Source: a virus
Direction: 5' to 3' (one strand)
Length of the DNA: 39,029 nt
Virus record (IMG/VR): IMGVR_UViG_3300022818_000006
Location: 1 to 39,029 of that record
Translations under genes and position numbers: made by a program
In this document: in pieces, positions 15,219 through 22,474 of the stretch
How the letters are laid out: the number at the start of each line of letters is the position of its first letter
Position numbering within the stretch: the stretch's first letter is position 1
Notes under the pieces: model-generated
The model's database searches: none
Told to the model about the DNA's origin: nothing
The model's input: only the letters and a program-made list of their open reading frames with translations

Positions 15219-16490
15219 ATGAGCGACCATGCCAAACTATCACCATCCGCGAGAGTCCGTTGGGGCAACTGCCCAGGATCGGTGCGGGAGGAAGCTAACT
15301 ACCCCAAACGTCCTAGTGGACCAGCAGCAGTCGATGGTACTCATAGCCATACGCTACTTGAGAAGTCGATTATGCAGTTCAAAGACCCGACTCAATATAT
15401 CGGACTGACTCTCAAGGATGATGACGGTGAATTCACGATAGACGCTGACCGCGCCGAACGTGTTCAGTTTGCTGTCAACTACATTGAAAAACGTGGTGTT
15501 GAGATTGATTGCAATACGATCATCGCAGAGCGTCATGTCAATCCTGTGGGTCTCCTAGGTCGTAATGATTTATCGGGCACAGTAGATATAACCCTGGTGA
15601 CACCCGAAGTAGTCGAGGTTATTGATTATAAAGATGGTATGAACCCCACTGATGCTAGGGATCAGTTGGAACAGTATGCGGTTGGCATCATGTCTGGTAT
15701 GCGTGATCGAGGTGAAAATATCCCTCTGAAATGGGTACTGACGGTGATTCAGCCGAAACTCAGGCTCAAGGGATCGAATGGCATTATCAACCGTGAAGTA
15801 TCTTTGCCTGAGTTGGCAGTCATCGCTGACATGATTAAACAGCAAGCGGCTGCAACTGACGCAACTGACGCACCACTGGTGCCAGGGGAGGCGCAGTGTA
15901 AGTATTGTGCTCATTCGGGTGCCTGTTCTGCACGTGCTGGTGCCGCTATGGCCGCTGCCGGTGTGGTGTTCGAGGACATGTCTGTTGTAAAACAGGCCGC
16001 TGACAAAGAACCTACTACCATGACAGACAAACAGCTTGTCGAGATTCTTGAAGCAGCACCGATGCTGCGTCAGATGATCGAGGGTGCTGAGGCTGAGGCA
16101 CTGCGGCGCTTGGAGGGCGGTGCCATCATTGACGGTGTTAAGGCTGTGCGTGGTCGCGGTAGTCGTGGGTGGGCTGTTGATAATGATCAAGAAATGGCTG
16201 ATAAGCTCAAGAAATTTGGTTTACCTAAAGATGTTATATGGGCCACCAAGCTAATTAGCGTTGCGCAGGCTGAGAAAGCTGTATGGACTAAGACTAAAGA
16301 TGGTCAAGAGGTCAAGATGCAGCTTAGTGACCGTCAACTTAAGACGTTGAAATCCGAATATACCAAAACTACTGAAGGGAAACTAACTGTCGCTCTTGCG
16401 TCTGACCCGCGCCCTGCCGTTACACTGTCGGCGGTGCCCCTGTTTGCAGCGGTGCCAATTGTTACTGACCTTCCCTCTTTCTTACTCTGA
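15219..16490 (+). CDS. DUF2800 family PD-(D/E)XK nuclease with likely Fe-S cluster
   Basis: A 423-residue protein starting MSDHAKLSPSARVRWGNCPG. Nuclease core: His44 (GTHSH), Asp123 (SGTVDITL), the EVIDYKDG motif with Asp136 and Lys138, and the helix QLEQYAVG (Gln149-Tyr153). This is the Cas4/AddB/RecB-type arrangement. Cys18, Cys227, Cys230 and Cys236 show the split one-plus-three pattern (C ... CxxC...C) of AddB/Cas4 iron-sulfur clusters. The C-terminal half carries a charged helical region (ADKLKKFGLPKDVIWATK). It precedes a DUF2815 protein and a polymerase, the standard phage module. It probably processes DNA ends for recombination-dependent replication. Confidence 0.9.
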   Translation: MSDHAKLSPSARVRWGNCPGSVREEANYPKRPSGPAAVDGTHSHTLLEKSIMQFKDPTQYIGLTLKDDDGEFTIDADRAERVQFAVNYIEKRGVEIDCNTIIAERHVNPVGLLGRNDLSGTVDITLVTPEVVEVIDYKDGMNPTDARDQLEQYAVGIMSGMRDRGENIPLKWVLTVIQPKLRLKGSNGIINREVSLPELAVIADMIKQQAAATDATDAPLVPGEAQCKYCAHSGACSARAGAAMAAAGVVFEDMSVVKQAADKEPTTMTDKQLVEILEAAPMLRQMIEGAEAEALRRLEGGAIIDGVKAVRGRGSRGWAVDNDQEMADKLKKFGLPKDVIWATKLISVAQAEKAVWTKTKDGQEVKMQLSDRQLKTLKSEYTKTTEGKLTVALASDPRPAVTLSAVPLFAAVPIVTDLPSFLL

Positions 16491-16501
16491 TTGGAACTAT
16501 C

Positions 16502-17140
16502 ATGTCTGTTATCTACTTTTCAAATGTCCGTTGCTCTTTCCCTAACTTGACAGCACCTTACGTGTCTCGCAAGTTCCCAGCCGCACCTGCTAACTTTACT
16601 ATCGACTTGGTGAATATCGACCCCCAAGACCCCAAGATTGCAGAGTTTTTCAAGGAATATGCAACACTGGCGCAAGCCACTTGGGGTGCTACTGCCCCTC
16701 AGATCATGCAGATGATTAAGGCTGACAAGCGTAGTCGTTGTTTCGGCATGGGGCCAGAGAAGGTTAACGAGGAATCCTTTAAGCCTCTTGACGGTTACGG
16801 CGCTGGTGTATGGATCAACTGCAAGAATAAAGATCAACCTCAAATGATTCGTCCCGACGGTGCGATTGCTGCGAACGGGATGGAAGCAATGGACTTGGCC
16901 CGAAAAATCTATGGTGGTTGTTATGTCAATGTAGCTGTCTCCCCTTGGTTACGGCTTGCTAACAAAGGGGTTAGCTGCAACCTGCTCGCTATCCAGTTTG
17001 CCAAGGATGGTGATCCATTCGGAGCATCCGCACCTGATGTTGCGCCCATGTTCGGTGCGGTACTCGGTGCTGCGCCTACTGGTGGGTTCGCTCCTGCTGG
17101 CGCTGCTGTTGGTATGCCAGGGCTTCCTAGCTTTCTGTGA
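16502..17140 (+). CDS. DUF2815 family protein, likely ssDNA-binding
   Basis: A 212-residue protein, ATG 16502. The pattern VIYFSNVRCSFPNL at the N-terminus, KADKRSRCFGMG in the middle, YGAGVWINCKNKD and YGGCYVNVAVSPW are typical of DUF2815, a family with an OB-fold-like core found beside DUF2800 nucleases and thought to act as phage ssDNA-binding protein. The C-terminus is Gly/Ala/Pro-rich and flexible but ends with hydrophobic, not acidic, residues (PGLPSFL). Its stop overlaps the polymerase start (TGATG). It would coat unwound DNA at the fork. Confidence 0.88.
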   Translation: MSVIYFSNVRCSFPNLTAPYVSRKFPAAPANFTIDLVNIDPQDPKIAEFFKEYATLAQATWGATAPQIMQMIKADKRSRCFGMGPEKVNEESFKPLDGYGAGVWINCKNKDQPQMIRPDGAIAANGMEAMDLARKIYGGCYVNVAVSPWLRLANKGVSCNLLAIQFAKDGDPFGASAPDVAPMFGAVLGAAPTGGFAPAGAAVGMPGLPSFL

Positions 17141-18960
17141 TGCGTATCTGCTGGGATGTTGAAACCTACCCCAACTGTTTCACCCTATCAGCAGAACACT
17201 GTGATTATCATCTGAAGTGGCAGTTTGAAATCAGCCATTTCAAGGATGACTCACGTGAGATTGTTGAGTGGTGTCAGTGGTTAGTGAGTAGGAAAGCACA
17301 GATGGTCGGATTCAACAGTGTTGGGTTCGATTATCCGGTGCTTCATACTCTACTCAAGATGGGTCGTGCGACTCCTGAGATTCTATATCAGAAATCTATG
17401 AGTATCATTCATGCTCAAGATACTGATAAGTTTGCGCAAATGGTATACCCAAGTGACCGTTTTGTGGAGCAGATCGATCTATACAAAATATGCCACTTTG
17501 ATAATAAGGCTAAAGCTACATCACTTAAGGCTCTTGAGTTTGTGATGCGTATGGACAATATTGAAGACCTCCCTTTTCCTGTTGGGGTATCACTGACCCA
17601 AGAGCAGATTAAGGTTCTCTTGGACTATAACGCACACGATGTGACAGCAACAAAGATGTTCTACCATAAGTTGCAGGAGCAGATTGACTTTCGTACTGAT
17701 CTGACTCATAAACATGGTCGCGACTTCATGAACCATAACGACGTGAAGATTGGTAAAGAGATATTCCAGATGGAGTTAGAGAAAGTTGGTGTCCAGTGCT
17801 ACAAGTATGGACCCAATGGTCGTGAACCGAAGCAGACCAAACGACCCTCTATAGCACTGAAGGACTGTATACCTGATTTTATTCAGTTCAATCACCCTGA
17901 GTTTCAACGTATCTATGACTACCTTAAGAGTCAAGTTATCACTGAAACAAATGGGGTGTTCAAAGACCTGATAGCTAAGGTCGGCAGACTCGACTTTGTG
18001 TTCGGTACTGGTGGTATCCATGCTAGTGTCGAGAACCAAGTGTTTGAATCTGATGACGCCTACATGATTCTTGATGTAGATGTGACGAGCCTATACCCAT
18101 CTATTGCTATCGAACAGGGTTATTATCCTGATCACCTGGGTAAAGAGTTCGTAGATATCTATCGTAAGATGCGTGAACAACGGGTATCCTACAAAAAAGG
18201 CACTGCTGAGAACGCGATGTTAAAGCTAGCACTCAATGGTACTTATGGAGCTAGTAATGATCAGTTCTCAGTGTTCTTTGACCCTCAGTTTACGATGAAG
18301 ATCACACTATCAGGTCAGATGATGATTGCTATGTTGGCTGAGAAGTTGATTTATTATTCAGAGATATGTCAAACGAATACTGACGGTCTGACTTTATATT
18401 TATTGCGTAAGGATGAACAGCGGATCAGAAATATTTGTGCTGATTGGGAGAGTATCACTAAATTAAAACTTGAGTTCGTCGAATATACCAAGATGATTAT
18501 CTCTGATGTGAATAGTTACATCGCAGTCAAACAAGACGGGTCTACCAAACGTAAGGGTCGCTATGAATACGACCTCGATTGGCACCAGAACCATAGTGCC
18601 TTAGTCGTTCCAAAAGTGGCAGAGATGGTTCTTGTACAAGGTACGCCTATCCGTGAGACTGTGATGAACTGGCCTGACAGACTAGACTTCATGTGCCGCA
18701 TCAAAGTACCTAGGTCTAGTCACCTAAAGTGGGGAGGGGTACTGGTACAGAACACAACACGATACTACGTTAGCACTGAGGGTAATGAACTTGTTAAAGT
18801 GATGCCCCCACTGGCTAAAACCCCGGCTAAGTGGCGTGAATTCTCTGTTGAGAAGGGTTGGACGGTTCAGGTGTGTAACGACATCAGGGATGCGTTTGAA
18901 CCGATTAACTTTGAATATTACATCAGAGAGATTGAGAAGTTGACATTAGGAATGAAATGA
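17140..18960 (+). CDS. Family B DNA polymerase with 3'-5' exonuclease
   Basis: A 606-residue polymerase; ATG 17140 overlaps the previous stop (a GTG one codon earlier is possible). Exonuclease: Exo I DVET (Asp6, Glu8), Exo II FNSVGFDYPVL (58-68), Exo III YNAHD (163-167). Polymerase: motif A DVDVTSLYPSI (312-322), motif B KLALNGTYG (362-370), motif C TNTDG (412-416), and a downstream KRKGRYE segment. Motif C has Asn where most family B enzymes have the first Asp; I recall this as usual in phage polymerases next to DUF2800/DUF2815. No TPR insertions of protein-primed enzymes are seen, so it probably extends primers from the PrimPol. It is the replicative polymerase. Confidence 0.93.
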   Translation: MRICWDVETYPNCFTLSAEHCDYHLKWQFEISHFKDDSREIVEWCQWLVSRKAQMVGFNSVGFDYPVLHTLLKMGRATPEILYQKSMSIIHAQDTDKFAQMVYPSDRFVEQIDLYKICHFDNKAKATSLKALEFVMRMDNIEDLPFPVGVSLTQEQIKVLLDYNAHDVTATKMFYHKLQEQIDFRTDLTHKHGRDFMNHNDVKIGKEIFQMELEKVGVQCYKYGPNGREPKQTKRPSIALKDCIPDFIQFNHPEFQRIYDYLKSQVITETNGVFKDLIAKVGRLDFVFGTGGIHASVENQVFESDDAYMILDVDVTSLYPSIAIEQGYYPDHLGKEFVDIYRKMREQRVSYKKGTAENAMLKLALNGTYGASNDQFSVFFDPQFTMKITLSGQMMIAMLAEKLIYYSEICQTNTDGLTLYLLRKDEQRIRNICADWESITKLKLEFVEYTKMIISDVNSYIAVKQDGSTKRKGRYEYDLDWHQNHSALVVPKVAEMVLVQGTPIRETVMNWPDRLDFMCRIKVPRSSHLKWGGVLVQNTTRYYVSTEGNELVKVMPPLAKTPAKWREFSVEKGWTVQVCNDIRDAFEPINFEYYIREIEKLTLGMK

Positions 18961-19133
18961 ACGACATACCCAACTTTCACACTTGGCAATATGTCAATCT
19001 TGCCAACTTCGCCACTGATGCATACTTACGACTCAGAGAGCAACAGACCGAGATTGAACTTTTAAGACTGACTATATTGGAGTATTGTGATGTTAGAAAA
19101 GCAGATAGAGCAGACAGTCAAAAGGTACGCTGA
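18957..19133 (+). CDS. 58-residue protein between polymerase and VRR-NUC, unknown function
   Basis: ATG 18957 overlaps the polymerase stop as ATGA. The frame starts MNDIPNFHTWQYVNLANF and becomes a charged coil (LREQQTEIELLRLTILEY); the stop is at 19131-19133, overlapping the VRR-NUC start by 44 bp. The tight coupling and ordinary amino-acid composition support a real gene. Possibly a small coiled-coil partner of the polymerase; that is a guess. Confidence 0.6.
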   Translation: MNDIPNFHTWQYVNLANFATDAYLRLREQQTEIELLRLTILEYCDVRKADRADSQKVR

Positions 19134-19365
19134 ATCAAAGGGGTGGATTACCCGCAAGTGGACATCCCCCGGTCATGTTTTTGTACCTGACCAAATATTC
19201 ATCATACCGGGTGGTGCGGTGGTCTTTGTGGAGTTCAAGCGCGAAGGTAAGCTGCCAACCCCTGGCCAACTTCGGGAGCATGACAAACTCCGCTCCCAGG
19301 GGTGTACTGTATGGGTTATTGACTCTATCCAATTGGGTCGGGAGCTAGTCGATGCTTGCGCCTAG
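19090..19365 (+). CDS. VRR-NUC domain nuclease
   Basis: Ninety-one residues, ATG 19090 with GGAG seven bases upstream. It starts with an amphipathic helix (LEKQIEQTVKRYAESKGW) and contains the catalytic block PDQIFIIPGG followed by VVFVEFKREGKLPTPGQ, with Asp, Glu and Lys of the PD-(D/E)XK fold, then an HDKLRSQGCTVWVID strand. This is the minimal stand-alone virus-type VRR-NUC, a structure-selective endonuclease that acts on branched DNA such as Holliday junctions. Its stop overlaps the helicase start by 14 bp, giving the usual VRR-NUC to SNF2-helicase pair. Confidence 0.92.
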   Translation: MLEKQIEQTVKRYAESKGWITRKWTSPGHVFVPDQIFIIPGGAVVFVEFKREGKLPTPGQLREHDKLRSQGCTVWVIDSIQLGRELVDACA

Positions 19366-20773
19366 TAATCTCCATGACTACCAAAAGAAAATCATAGAAT
19401 TTCAGTGTTCTCATCCAGATAGTGCAATATGGGCTGACCCAGGACTGGGGAAGACTGTTGCTACTCTCACGAGTGCTGCACACCTAATCTCTAGTGGTTT
19501 CCTGACAGGCGTACTAGTAGTGGCACCTATCCGTGTCTGTCGGCTTGTGTGGGCACAAGAGGCAAAGAAATGGGAACATGTTAAAGACCTACGGTTCATG
19601 ACCATGACAGGTACAAGGGACCAACGGACTCGTGCGCTACTCAAACCGGGGAATCAGATTTGGCTTATCAACTATGAAAATCTAGGCTGGCTTGCGGAGG
19701 TTTTAGACACTTACTTTATAGGTAAGGGTAATCCTTTACCATTCGACGGTTTAGTATGGGATGAAATCAGTAAGTGTAAAAATAGCACTACTCAGCGTGT
19801 CAAGTCAGTCAGGAAGATTCTTAGGTATTTTAAGTGGAAGACAGGTCTCACTGGTACACCAGCCACTAACGGCTATAAAGACCTACATGGTCAGTTCCTA
19901 GTGCTAGATGAAGGTAAGAGACTAGGTACTAGCAAAACAGCGTTTAGGACTCGTTTCTATCGCAAGGTAGGGCCATACAAAGAGGTTGCTTTCGATGACA
20001 CTGAGACCACCATCAAAAACCTGATTGGTGACATGACCATTGAAATGTCTGCTGCTGACTATCTGAAGATGCCTGACCTGATTGTGAATGATGTATGGGT
20101 CGAGTTCGATGAGCTTACCCGCGTTAAGTACGACAAGATGGAGAAAGATTTCTTTCTGAAACTTGACTCAGGTGTTGAGAAGGAGATGTTCAACCAAGCG
20201 TCACTGATGAACAGTTGCCTTCAGTACAGCAACGGTGCTATCTACCCCATAGCTGGTATGCCGATGTGGGAACCGATTCACTCAGAAAAGCTGGACGCAT
20301 TGGAAGAAATCATTGACGAGGCCGCAGGTAAACCCGTGCTATGTTGGTATCAGTACCGCAGTGACGCTGCCCGAATCATGGAGAGATTCAAAGAGCTTAG
20401 ACCTATTAACCTGACAGAATGCAAGAGTGAGCAGGCTCTGAATGTTGCTATGGCTCGGTGGGCATCAGGTAATTGTCATTTGATGATCAGCCATTGCTTG
20501 TCGGCAGGGCACGGCATCGACGGTCTACAGAAAAGTGGACACACAATGGTATGGTTTGGTCTGACATGGTCGCTTGATGGTTATCTACAGGCGGTGGCGC
20601 GGCTGCATCGCCAGGGGCAGGGTCAACCTGTCATCTGTCATCGCATCCTGACCAAAGACACCTTAGACCAAGCCCAAGCTGATGCGTTGAACCACAAAGC
20701 GACTGATCAGGCGTCATTGCGTAAGGCAGTGTCTGAATACCGAAATAGCAAAAATAGTTTGAAAAGTTCTTGA
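19352..20773 (+). CDS. SNF2-like superfamily 2 DNA helicase/translocase
   Basis: A 473-residue ATPase starting MLAPSNLHDYQKKIIEF. Motif I is DPGLGKT (29-35); motif Ia VVAPIRVCRLVW; motif II WDEIS (136-140); motif III TGTP (167-170). The C-terminal RecA lobe has HCLSAGHGIDGLQ (motif V) and QAVARLHRQGQ (motif VI, about 413-423). These identify a compact phage SNF2-type helicase. Working with the VRR-NUC protein, it may remodel forks or branched intermediates. The last codons overlap the TTGACA of the next promoter. Confidence 0.92.
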   Translation: MLAPSNLHDYQKKIIEFQCSHPDSAIWADPGLGKTVATLTSAAHLISSGFLTGVLVVAPIRVCRLVWAQEAKKWEHVKDLRFMTMTGTRDQRTRALLKPGNQIWLINYENLGWLAEVLDTYFIGKGNPLPFDGLVWDEISKCKNSTTQRVKSVRKILRYFKWKTGLTGTPATNGYKDLHGQFLVLDEGKRLGTSKTAFRTRFYRKVGPYKEVAFDDTETTIKNLIGDMTIEMSAADYLKMPDLIVNDVWVEFDELTRVKYDKMEKDFFLKLDSGVEKEMFNQASLMNSCLQYSNGAIYPIAGMPMWEPIHSEKLDALEEIIDEAAGKPVLCWYQYRSDAARIMERFKELRPINLTECKSEQALNVAMARWASGNCHLMISHCLSAGHGIDGLQKSGHTMVWFGLTWSLDGYLQAVARLHRQGQGQPVICHRILTKDTLDQAQADALNHKATDQASLRKAVSEYRNSKNSLKSS

Positions 20774-20797
20774 CAAGTGTTCAAAGTGTGGAACAAT
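20770..20797 (+). promoter_or_regulatory. Promoter related to the 14.55 kb operator
   Basis: TTGACA (20770-20775), 16-base spacer, AACAAT (20792-20797). Aligned without gaps to the 14550 promoter it shares TTGACAAGTG, then AAAGT and ACA, with the same spacing, 21 of 28 positions identical. The first half-site TGACAAGTG is retained, and TTGACAAGTGTTCAA is nearly palindromic. It should drive the block from 20824 on, including the cassette array, and may answer to the same regulator. Confidence 0.6.
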
Positions 20798-20823
20798 AGC
20801 ACTACAAACAATGAAAGACACTT

Positions 20824-21063
20824 ATGACAAACGATGAACTTGACAATGTATTGAAAAGCTGGGCCAGCATGAATAAGGCGTTGTCCATGCTGACAGAGAA
20901 TGATTTGAAGACCGCCATCAACCGAGAAATTACAGGCAACCGCCGCAAAGATGTTGCTATTCGGTTGCATCAGAGATACACCATTATTAGGTCTAAACGT
21001 GAGCGCACGGAACTTATCGATGCTATTACTGAAGTACCAGAGTTCCTAGTAGGAACACCGTAG
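20824..21063 (+). CDS. Small helical protein, unknown function
   Basis: Seventy-nine residues from ATG 20824, the first gene behind the 20770 promoter; the ribosome site is weak. Sequence starts MTNDELDNVLKSWASMNKAL and is helical and charged with a basic segment (REITGNRRKDVAIRLHQRY). No family recognised. It could bind nucleic acid. Confidence 0.6.
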   Translation: MTNDELDNVLKSWASMNKALSMLTENDLKTAINREITGNRRKDVAIRLHQRYTIIRSKRERTELIDAITEVPEFLVGTP

Positions 21064-21101
21064 TTAAGGACTATCTTAGTTACTAACCCAAAGGAAAAAC
21101 C

Positions 21102-21467
21102 ATGAACATTGAAGACCTAACCTTAAAACAAATTCGTGAAATCCAGGCTCTCACCACTGGTGCATCACGTATCCCTCCTAGTACACATCCGTTTGTTGGA
21201 AAGTACGTTATTGCACGCTGCTACTCTGCCGGAGTACACGCTGGCACGGTTGCCAGTGTGGACGGAGAAAACGTCATCCTCAAAGACAGCCGCAGGCTAT
21301 GGAGCTGGAAAGCTAGAGATGGTGTGGCGCTGTCTGGTGTTGCTCAGAACGGACTTAAATCAGAAGGGAAAGTTGACACAGTTAATCCTGAAATTGCACT
21401 GATGGGAGTGTGTGAATTGATACCATGCAGCGTGAAAGCGCGGGAGTCTATTGATGGCTTCAAATAA
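21102..21467 (+). CDS. DUF6948-like phage protein
   Basis: A 121-residue protein, ATG 21102 with AAAGGAAAAA. The central HPFVGKYVIARCYSAGVHAG followed by VILKDSRRLWSWKARDGV, and the closing ELIPCSVKARESIDGF, match a small beta-barrel family (DUF6948 as I recall it) found in many phages, usually followed by a Gly-rich repeat gene, as here. Function unknown. The end overlaps the next gene by 14 bp. Confidence 0.75.
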   Translation: MNIEDLTLKQIREIQALTTGASRIPPSTHPFVGKYVIARCYSAGVHAGTVASVDGENVILKDSRRLWSWKARDGVALSGVAQNGLKSEGKVDTVNPEIALMGVCELIPCSVKARESIDGFK

Positions 21468-21747
21468 GAATTTCAGATACGACTCCGGCTACGGCTACGG
21501 CTACGGATCCGGCGACGGCGACGGCTCCGGCTACGGCTCTGGCGCCTGCTACAGCTCCGGCTCCGGCTACGGCTCCGGCGACGGCTCCGGCTACGGCTAC
21601 GGCTCCGGCGACGGCGACGGCTCCGGCTCCGGCTACGGCTACGGCTACGGCTACGGCTCCGGCGACGGCGACGGCTACGGCTACGGCGACGGCTCTGGCG
21701 CCTGCTACGGCTCCGGCTCCGGCTCCGGCTCCGGCGACGGAAACTAA
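21454..21747 (+). CDS. Gly-X dipeptide repeat protein
   Basis: Ninety-seven residues from ATG 21454 (GGGAG site). After MASNKNFRYDS nearly every second residue is Gly and the others are Ser, Tyr or Asp (for example GYGYGYGSGDGDGSGYG), with two GAC-Y interruptions. Codons are almost all GGC plus TAC, TCC or GAC, so the DNA is a 6-bp quasi-repeat that can change length. I recall such genes paired with DUF6948 genes in other phages. The protein is expected to be disordered; role unknown. The last codons touch the start of the cassette array. Confidence 0.75.
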   Translation: MASNKNFRYDSGYGYGYGSGDGDGSGYGSGACYSSGSGYGSGDGSGYGYGSGDGDGSGSGYGYGYGYGSGDGDGYGYGDGSGACYGSGSGSGSGDGN

Positions 21748-21782
21748 ATGACTGACAAAGACAACAGGCGCGGCGCACAAGG

Positions 21783-21835
21783 ATTAAACGAGGGCGCGGG
21801 TATTGTTCCGCGTCCGCTCGAACGCAGGGTTAGAA
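21783..21835 (+). other. attC-like site 0 (left boundary of array)
   Basis: R'' ATTAAAC (21783-21789), R' GTTAGAA (21829-21835). The inner stem pairs GAGGGCGCGG with CCGCGTCCGCTC, leaving two unpaired bases on the right arm. No cassette partner for this R'' is found upstream, so it is probably the remnant end of an earlier cassette. Confidence 0.75.
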
Positions 21836-21858
21836 CTCTGTGCAATTCGGAGAAAGAT

Positions 21859-22065
21859 ATGGAAACCAAAACTATCAGATTTTGTGAATTCACTGGCGAC
21901 GGCGAGCATGACTTTGATGAGGTCGGATACAAGAAGAAATGCCCGCACATCGGAATCATGGACAACTGCCTGCTGCACAAGAAACCCCTCGGAGAGTATG
22001 AAGGTTGGCGTGTGTGCTGCGCGGAATGCACGATACCTGTGCAGGTAAAGACAAGTGAGTTCTAA
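21859..22065 (+). CDS. Cassette 1 protein, Cys-rich, unknown function
   Basis: Sixty-eight residues from ATG 21859 (GGAG site), 24 bases after the R' box. It begins METKTIRFCEFTGDG and contains seven Cys/His-type pairs: CPH at about residue 28, CLLH, and CCAEC near residue 53, which suggest a small zinc-binding fold. The frame extends upstream to an ATG at 21748, but that would run through attC site 0, so I use 21859. The TAA stop lies inside the R'' box of attC 1. Function unknown. Confidence 0.65.
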   Translation: METKTIRFCEFTGDGEHDFDEVGYKKKCPHIGIMDNCLLHKKPLGEYEGWRVCCAECTIPVQVKTSEF

Positions 22066-22113
22066 CGCAGAGTCGAGCACCCCGCAGGGTGTGACTCGGA
22101 CGCCCTGTTAAAT
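22060..22113 (+). other. attC site 1
   Basis: R'' TTCTAAC (22060-22066) and R' GTTAAAT (22107-22113). Inner stem GAGTC/GACTC continues to CACCC/GGGTG with unequal unpaired bases between (GAG against T). 54 bp. Confidence 0.9.
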
Positions 22114-22138
22114 GACAAAACTTTGAACGGAGAAAAAC

Positions 22139-22441
22139 ATGGGCAACTGCAAAAACTGCGGCAGTTTCGCGGTGAACCACCATTGCCACGGTCGGGACGG
22201 TGGCGACGCTGATTTATGTGATGTTTGCTACTGGCGCAAACGGGCAAATGATGCGATGGCTGCATTGTTGTCTGTAGCCGCGACACTGGCTTGGACCTGC
22301 TTTGGCGAGTGCCGCGTGTACGACGCCTACGGGCACCAGGGGGAAATAGCAAGTCCTGCAGAAGCAGATGCCATTGCAAAGAGCGTTCTGTCTTTGCCAT
22401 TTAACGCCGGAGATAAGCCGCCGCAGGTCGGCCTTGATTGA
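22139..22441 (+). CDS. Cassette 2 protein, zinc-ribbon type
   Basis: One hundred residues from ATG 22139 (GGAG site), 26 bases after the R' box. The N-terminus MGNCKNCGSFAVNHHCHGR, then LCDVCYWRKRAND, has three CxxC-like pairs typical of a zinc finger. It aligns by eye with the N-terminus of the 24491-24946 protein (NCGSYAFN ... YCDRHYW). The C-terminal part from about residue 85 is read through attC 2, so the cassette recombination site is also coding sequence. I infer a DNA- or RNA-binding role only from the zinc motif. Confidence 0.65.
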   Translation: MGNCKNCGSFAVNHHCHGRDGGDADLCDVCYWRKRANDAMAALLSVAATLAWTCFGECRVYDAYGHQGEIASPAEADAIAKSVLSLPFNAGDKPPQVGLD

Positions 22442-22451
22442 CCTGTTATGC
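22399..22451 (+). other. attC site 2
   Basis: R'' ATTTAAC (22399-22405) and R' GTTATGC (22445-22451). Inner stem AAGCCG pairs with CGGCCTT with one unpaired base. The site overlaps the 3' end of cassette 2's gene. 53 bp. Confidence 0.9.
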
Positions 22452-22474
22452 AGCAATGCTGCCGAAGGGAACGT

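Noticed and set aside
21460-21780. Long Ala/Val- and Arg/Ser-rich ORFs on the minus strand opposite the Gly-X gene
   Set aside because: They are reading-frame echoes of a 6-bp repeat without stop codons; no ribosome site and wrong direction for the early operon.
21748-21858. A 105-residue ORF starting at 21748
   Set aside because: The first 37 codons read through attC site 0, and the ATG at 21859 has a GGAG ribosome site and the normal distance from R'. I start cassette 1 there.
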